From NCBI GenBank assembly GCA_937872165.1, contig CALMOR010000203.1:23973-34060 (forward strand): a DNA stretch of 10,088 nucleotides. The letters are read 5' to 3'. Origin of the DNA: an uncultured Burkholderiales bacterium. GTDB taxonomy: Bacteria; Pseudomonadota; Gammaproteobacteria; Burkholderiales; Burkholderiaceae_D. Shown one piece after another: positions 6,179 to 10,088 of the stretch (within the stretch, counting starts at the first letter, position 1; each line of letters begins with the position of its first letter). Both the position numbers and the translations under genes were made by a program. Under the pieces are notes generated by a model. The model was not told the DNA's origin. It made no database searches and saw only the letters and a program-made list of their open reading frames with translations.

Positions 6179-7399
6179 ATGTTCGACAAGAAGACCGTCA
6201 TTCGCGCGGTGGCATCGCTTTCGTGTTCGGTCGCTCTGCTCGCGATCACGCAGCCCGTATCCGCCCAGGCCATGCGGCCCGAGGTCGGCAGGCCGTTGCA
6301 GGCCGCGCAGGAAGCGTTGAAAGGCAAGCGCTATGCGGATGCCGCGGCGAAGGTCCGCGAAGCCGACAACGCCCCCGGCAAGACCGCTGCGGAACAGGTC
6401 ACCATCGAGCGCATGCGGGCCGCCGTCGCGGCTGCATCGGGTGATCTCGCAACGCAAGTGGCGGTCGTCAACAGTGGCAAGCTGCCGGCCGGCGAGCAGA
6501 TCCGCATGGTCCAGTCGGTCGCCGGGCAGTACTACACCCAGCGCGACTACGCCAACGCCGCCGTGTGGACGCAGCGTTACTTCAAGGACGGCGGGACCGA
6601 TCAGCAGATGCGTTCGATCCTTCTGCAGTCCTACTACCTGGCCGGCGACTGCACCAATGTCTCGCGGACTCTGCAGGGTTCGCTGCAGGCCGACGAGAGC
6701 GCGGGCCGAGCACCACCCGAGGAACAGCTGCAGATGCTGGCCAGTTGTTTCCAGAAGTCCAAGGACAACAACGGTTACGTCGCGTCGCTCGAGAAGCTCG
6801 CGACCTATTACCCGAAGAAGGAATACTGGGCCGACCTGCTGTCGCGCGTGCAGACCACCAAGGGCTTCTCGGACCGGCTCCAACTCGACGTCTATCGCCT
6901 GAAGCTCGCGTCGGGATTGATGGGCGGCTCGAGCGATTACATGGAGATGGCGCAGATCGCCCTGGGCGAGGAGTATCCGGCGGAAGCCAAGAAGATCGTC
7001 GACCAGGGCTTCGCGAGCAAGGCCCTCGGCACCGGCGGCGACGTGGAACGGCAGAAGCGCCTCGCCGACCTCGCGGGCAAGCGCTTCGCCGAGGGACAGA
7101 CCGCTCTTGCGAAGGACGAGCAGACGGCGCTGCAGTCGCGCGACGGCAACGACCTCGTCGCCCTCGGCTACAACTACGTGGGCTATGGTCAGGTGGCAAA
7201 GGGCCTGTCGCTGATGGAGCAGGGGATCAAGAAGGGCGGCCTTCGCAGGCCGGAAGACGCGAAGCTCCATCTCGGCATCGCGTATCTGCAGGCGGGCCAG
7301 AAGGCGAAGGCGCTGCAGGTCTTCAAGACCGTCGGCGGCACCGACGGCACCGCGGACCTCGCGCGCCTCTGGACGCTGCAGGCTCGCCGCACCGCCTGA
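6179..7399 (+). CDS. Secreted tetratricopeptide-repeat protein of the Ton operon
   Basis: The 406-residue protein has a clear signal peptide (1 to about 30, basic start, hydrophobic core, then VSAQA), so it acts in the periplasm. The rest is helical with tetratricopeptide-like repeats. The best is at about 358-395 (AKLHLGIAYLQAGQKAKALQVF); weaker ones are near 36-62, 108-138 and 145-170. TPR folds bind proteins and no enzyme motif is seen. Cys158 and Cys190 could pair. A periplasmic TPR protein next to ton genes is seen in other proteobacteria; Vibrio TonB2 clusters carry one. Its job here, perhaps organising TonB, ExbD or receptors, is inferred from position. GAGGA at 6168-6172 supports the start. 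Confidence 0.88.
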   Translation: MFDKKTVIRAVASLSCSVALLAITQPVSAQAMRPEVGRPLQAAQEALKGKRYADAAAKVREADNAPGKTAAEQVTIERMRAAVAAASGDLATQVAVVNSGKLPAGEQIRMVQSVAGQYYTQRDYANAAVWTQRYFKDGGTDQQMRSILLQSYYLAGDCTNVSRTLQGSLQADESAGRAPPEEQLQMLASCFQKSKDNNGYVASLEKLATYYPKKEYWADLLSRVQTTKGFSDRLQLDVYRLKLASGLMGGSSDYMEMAQIALGEEYPAEAKKIVDQGFASKALGTGGDVERQKRLADLAGKRFAEGQTALAKDEQTALQSRDGNDLVALGYNYVGYGQVAKGLSLMEQGIKKGGLRRPEDAKLHLGIAYLQAGQKAKALQVFKTVGGTDGTADLARLWTLQARRTA

Positions 7400-7443
7400 C
7401 GCATTTCGTCGAGCGCGGAGGATCGCTCGGTCCGCTGCAAAGG

Positions 7444-7468
7444 AAAGGCCCGCGACCGCGGGCCTTTT
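7444..7468 (+). terminator. Intrinsic terminator of the ton operon
   Basis: AAAGGCCCGCG (7444-7454) is perfectly complementary to CGCGGGCCTTT (7457-7467), with TTTT at 7465-7468. The innermost pairs must open to form the loop, leaving a very stable G/C stem. It lies 45 bases after the TPR stop. The reverse strand shows a short T run too, so it may also stop leftward transcripts from the decayed gene. Confidence 0.85.
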
Positions 7469-7486
7469 CCGTCGCGCAGGCGTCGC

Positions 7487-7979
7487 CTACCAGCCGGTGT
7501 CTTCGGCGATGGGCTCCAGGTCCTTCTGAGGTAAGACGACTTGCGTCGGGCCCGGGCGGGGGGGCGGCTCCATCGACAGTGAGGAAAGCACTCATGGCGT
7601 AGTGCGAGACGACGGGCCGCTGACGAACGGGTCGGCGCGTACGGACGGACCCGACCGAACGAGTCCACGCGAGGTGCTGCCTGCCGTCCTGCGTCAACGT
7701 GTTCCAGGTCTTGTCGGTCGTGTCGTCGAGCACGAAGGCATCCGGGATCGAAGGGAGGCCGGAGTCGCAGTTGCTGATCGCGAGGGTCTGGAAGCCGAAG
7801 CGTGTCCACGTTCGTGCAGCCGACCTCGATGTCGGAACCCGCGCGTCGTCGATGCCCGGAAGACGGCGAGCACGGCATCGGTCCGGAGTCGCTCCGAGGT
7901 CGGAATCGCGTTGCCGCTCGGCCGCTGCAGCAGGCAAGCAAGCCGAAGCGCACGCGAAAGCGAAGGTCCTCCAAGACAT
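7487..7979 (-). pseudogene. Decayed gene, coding signal split over three frames
   Basis: No single frame gives a credible protein, yet pieces with strong third-position G/C bias and normal residue mix occur on the minus strand in all three frames. From 5' to 3' they are SGNAIPTSERLRTDAVLAV (7918-7862 area), GSDIEVGCTNVDT (7839-7801), FGFQTLAISNCDSGLPSIP with a continuation through DDTTDKTWNTLTQDGRQ (7799-7677), and PTQVVLPQKDLEPIAEDTGW ending at a TAG at 7489-7487. An ATG at 7979-7977 begins a signal-peptide-like stretch. I do not recognise the family. At least three frameshifts are needed to join the pieces, so it is either a pseudogene or a badly read stretch. The intact genes on both sides argue against sequencing error. 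Confidence 0.45.
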
Positions 7980-8021
7980 TCGTCGTCCCGAATCGACCGC
8001 GGCAGTACAGGCTCGACATCC

Positions 8022-8049
8022 GAAGCATCCGACGTCGCGGCGATGCTTC
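8022..8049 (-). repeat. Inverted repeat overlapping the mltD stop codon
   Basis: GAAGCATC (8022-8029) and GATGCTTC (8042-8049) are perfect eight-base arms around a twelve-base centre that itself contains the palindrome CGACGTCG. On the minus strand the stem begins inside the mltD stop codon (8050-8048). No T run follows, so it is not a standard intrinsic terminator; it may protect the 3' end of the message. Confidence 0.5.
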
Positions 8050-9664
8050 AAGGTTTCGAGAGCCTCTTTCCGACGCGGGCGCCGCCCTTCACCTGTAGCG
8101 GAGGTTTCGCACCGGGCGCCTTACGTCCCGACGCGACGGACGTGCGCGCCGCCGCCCCGACCTTCACGGCCTTGACCTCCCGGTGCGGCATCCGCAGCTG
8201 CTGGCCCACGGCGACCTCGTTGCCCTTGAGGCGGTTGGCCGACCGAAGGTCGCCGACCGATGCTCCGGTCTTCCGGGCGATCGACGCGAGCGTGTCGCCG
8301 CGTCGAACCTGATAGGTGGGCGCGAAGACTCCGCCGATCGGAACGAACGCCGACACGTCCGGAGGGTTGAACGATGCGAAGCGGAGATTGACGTCGCCTT
8401 CGCCCTTCTTGAGCACCAGCAGGTTCTGTCCGGAACGGACCTTGCCATCGATGCCGAGGCCGTTGACGTCGCGCAACGCCGCGGCGGTCATCCCGTATTG
8501 AGCGGCGATACGTTCGACCGTCTCCTTGCGCTTGACGGTATGGGCCTGCCAGGTCGCGAGCGGCGCCTGGGTCGCCAGCCCTGCCTTGAAGTCGCTGGCC
8601 CGATCGGCCGGGACCAGCAGCGGCGTGCCGGTCGAGCCGCGGATGACCGGACGATTGAACGAAGGATTCAAGGCCTTGAAGTCCTCGATCGTCATGTTGG
8701 CAAGTCGTGCGGCGGTCTTCATGTCGATGTCGCGACTGCGCTCGACCGCGACGAAGTAGGGCTCGTTGTCGATGCGCGGCAACGTGACGCCGAACGCGTC
8801 CGGATTGGCGATGATGTTCTTCAACGCCTGCAGCTTCGGCACGTAGTTGCGGGTCTCGTCGGGCATCGAGAGACTGAGATAGTCGGTCGGCAGGCCGGCC
8901 GCCTGGTTGCGCTCGATCGCTCGCTTGACCGAGCCTTCGCCCCAGTTGTACGACGCGAGCGCGAGGTGCCAGTCGCCGTGCAGCTCGTAGATGGTGTTGA
9001 GGTAGCTCAACGCCGCATCGGTGGACGCGATGACGTCGCGACGCTCGTCGCGCCACCAGTCCTGCTTGAGGTTGTAGTCGCGACCGGTGCCGGGGATGAA
9101 CTGCCACATGCCCGACGCGTGCGCCCGCGAGTAGGCCATCGGATTGTAGGCACTCTCGACGAACGGCAGCAATGCGAGCTCGGTGGGCATGCCGCGCTTG
9201 TTGAGCTCCTCGACGACGTGGAAGAGATAGAGGCTGGAGCGGTCCACCGCCCGGCGCAGGAAGTCGGGATGCGACAGGTACCAGGCCTGTTGCTCGGCCA
9301 CGAGCGGCGTGTCGATGTTGGGGATGCCGAAGCCGGTCCGGACGCGATCCCAGATGTCGTCGGGATGTTGCGTCAGGTCCACGGTCCGCGGCGCGAGAGG
9401 ATTGGTGACGACGATGCTCGACGACGGGTTGACCCCGGCCGTCCCCGGCAGCACGAAACGGGTCGCGCCGGGATTGCCTCGCACCCCTCCGCCAGCGTCG
9501 TTCGATGCCGACGGCCGGGAAGCGACCGCCGTGGCGGCATCGCGTGCGTCGACGTCCGAAGGGTTGTCCAGCGAGCCGCTGGTCGCACAGCCCCCGAGAA
9601 CGAGGAGACCGGCCAGCGACATCAGCAAGCGACGCGGGGGCGACATGGATCGGAACGACGCCAC
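8048..9664 (-). CDS. mltD: Membrane-bound lytic murein transglycosylase D with LysM domains
   Basis: MltD cleaves peptidoglycan glycan strands from the outer-membrane side of the periplasm. Counted from the GTG at 9664, the protein has 538 residues. Residues 1-26 form a lipoprotein signal with the lipobox LGGC (Cys26). An SLT transglycosylase domain spans about 142-256, with LALLPFVESAYNP containing the catalytic glutamate (Glu170), then SGMWQFIPGTG and ALASYNWGEG. Two LysM domains, which bind peptidoglycan, lie at about 374-418 and 450-494; a degenerate third may lie near 303-352. A basic Ala/Lys-rich tail of about 45 residues ends the protein. It is longer than E. coli MltD (about 450 residues), mainly through the N-terminal linker and the tail. 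gloB lies just upstream in the same direction, the usual neighbour. Confidence 0.93.
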   Translation of the reverse strand: MASFRSMSPPRRLLMSLAGLLVLGGCATSGSLDNPSDVDARDAATAVASRPSASNDAGGGVRGNPGATRFVLPGTAGVNPSSSIVVTNPLAPRTVDLTQHPDDIWDRVRTGFGIPNIDTPLVAEQQAWYLSHPDFLRRAVDRSSLYLFHVVEELNKRGMPTELALLPFVESAYNPMAYSRAHASGMWQFIPGTGRDYNLKQDWWRDERRDVIASTDAALSYLNTIYELHGDWHLALASYNWGEGSVKRAIERNQAAGLPTDYLSLSMPDETRNYVPKLQALKNIIANPDAFGVTLPRIDNEPYFVAVERSRDIDMKTAARLANMTIEDFKALNPSFNRPVIRGSTGTPLLVPADRASDFKAGLATQAPLATWQAHTVKRKETVERIAAQYGMTAAALRDVNGLGIDGKVRSGQNLLVLKKGEGDVNLRFASFNPPDVSAFVPIGGVFAPTYQVRRGDTLASIARKTGASVGDLRSANRLKGNEVAVGQQLRMPHREVKAVKVGAAARTSVASGRKAPGAKPPLQVKGGARVGKRLSKP

Positions 9665-9675
9665 GGAAATCCTTT
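9662..9675 (-). promoter_or_regulatory. Ribosome binding site and GTG start of mltD
   Basis: On the minus strand AAAGGA (9675-9670) lies five bases before an in-frame GTG (9664-9662). The ATG six codons later (9646-9644) has no purine-rich sequence at the right distance. Both starts keep the lipoprotein signal intact. The GTG is preferred; an upstream in-frame extension to 10033 would overlap gloB and destroy the signal peptide. Confidence 0.65.
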
Positions 9676-9756
9676 CGGCCCGGCCGATCCAGCGCCGTGC
9701 GTTCGATGGGTTCGCGACGAGGCGAGCGACGTCGGTCGCTACGATCGCCTCGACGC

Positions 9757-10088
9757 TCAGAAACGGTCCTTCCAGCGGCGCAACGCCGTGAAGGTCGCGA
9801 GCGACGACGCGCCGGCGCCCCGCGCCTCGCGGTCGACCGCGTCCCGCACGGCCGCGACGTCCGCGCGCAGGAAGGGGTTGGTCGCACGCTCGAGTGCGAT
9901 GGTCGACGGCAGCGTCGGTTCCCCACGTTCGCGGGTCGCAATCGCCGCGGCGGTGCGCCGGGCGAGCTCCGCGTTGCCGGGTTCGACCGCTCGGGCGAAG
10001 CGCAGGTTGGACAACGTGTACTCGTGCGCGCAATAGACGCGCGTGGGCGGCGGCATCACGTATTCGCCAACCGAAAAAATCGACATCG
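9757..10088 (-). CDS. gloB: Hydroxyacylglutathione hydrolase (glyoxalase II), C-terminal part
   Basis: Glyoxalase II hydrolyses S-lactoylglutathione to lactate and glutathione, the last step of methylglyoxal detoxification in the cytoplasm. Only the C-terminal about 110 residues lie in the window; the 5' end is beyond the right edge. The family markers are clear: TRVYCAHEYTLSNLRFA, where the histidine of HEYT is a metal ligand, then AVEPGN, LPSTIALERATNPFLR, and the ending ALRRWKDRF. These are the glutathione-binding C-terminal domain. The stretch just before PPPTRVYC fits the family less well (see findings). The gene ends 92 bases before the mltD start and is in the same direction, so the two may be cotranscribed. 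Confidence 0.9.
   Translation of the reverse strand, partial: MSIFSVGEYVMPPPTRVYCAHEYTLSNLRFARAVEPGNAELARRTAAAIATRERGEPTLPSTIALERATNPFLRADVAAVRDAVDREARGAGASSLATFTALRRWKDRF

Noticed and set aside
9665..10033. A 129-residue or so N-terminal extension of MltD
   Set aside because: It would overlap gloB, reads as Arg-rich shadow sequence, and would bury the lipoprotein signal. The GTG at 9664 has a good ribosome binding site.
8183..10036. A 617-codon open frame on the plus strand opposite mltD and gloB
   Set aside because: Same cause: a low-complexity Arg/Val/Asp-rich mirror of two well-identified genes.

Overview
The window is high-GC bacterial DNA, roughly mid-60s percent GC by eye, with strong G/C preference at third codon positions. 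It reads as chromosomal DNA of a Gram-negative proteobacterium. Reasons are an outer-membrane TonB-dependent receptor, a TonB-ExbB-ExbD-ExbD energising set, a lipoprotein lytic transglycosylase of the MltD type, and the neighbouring glyoxalase II gene gloB, which lies beside mltD in many beta- and gammaproteobacteria including E. coli. The receptor plug sequence and the tonB-exbB-exbD-exbD-TPR order suggest a relative of Xanthomonadales, Steroidobacterales or a similar lineage, but I cannot fix the taxon. No tRNA, rRNA, CRISPR array, transposase or phage gene is visible.

Layout. Positions 1-357 hold a non-coding leader with inverted repeats and a GNRA-loop hairpin beside the ribosome binding site. 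Positions 358-3048 (+) encode a TonB-dependent receptor, closed by two consecutive hairpins, the second with a ten-T tract. Positions 3125-3426 are a second non-coding region with inverted repeats. Positions 3427-7399 (+) carry five genes in one direction: tonB, exbB, exbD (first copy), exbD (second copy) and a secreted tetratricopeptide-repeat (TPR) protein, followed by a strong intrinsic terminator at 7444-7468. Between about 7487 and 7979 the minus strand shows a decayed gene whose coding signal jumps between frames. On the minus strand follow a complete mltD-type gene (8048-9664) and the 3' part of gloB (9757 to the window end).

How the genes fit together. ExbB and ExbD form the inner-membrane proton channel, TonB spans the periplasm, and the receptor takes the energy to import a ligand across the outer membrane. 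The receptor has its own terminator, so it is probably a separate transcription unit. Its ligand cannot be told from sequence. The second ExbD and the periplasmic TPR protein are the accessory parts of this module and the most interesting point for function. The gloB-mltD pair is ordinary housekeeping (methylglyoxal detoxification and peptidoglycan turnover), convergent with the Ton operon. I see no clearly new system. The points most worth a second look are the dual-ExbD/TPR module, the decayed gene at 7487-7979, and several clean hairpins at gene junctions.
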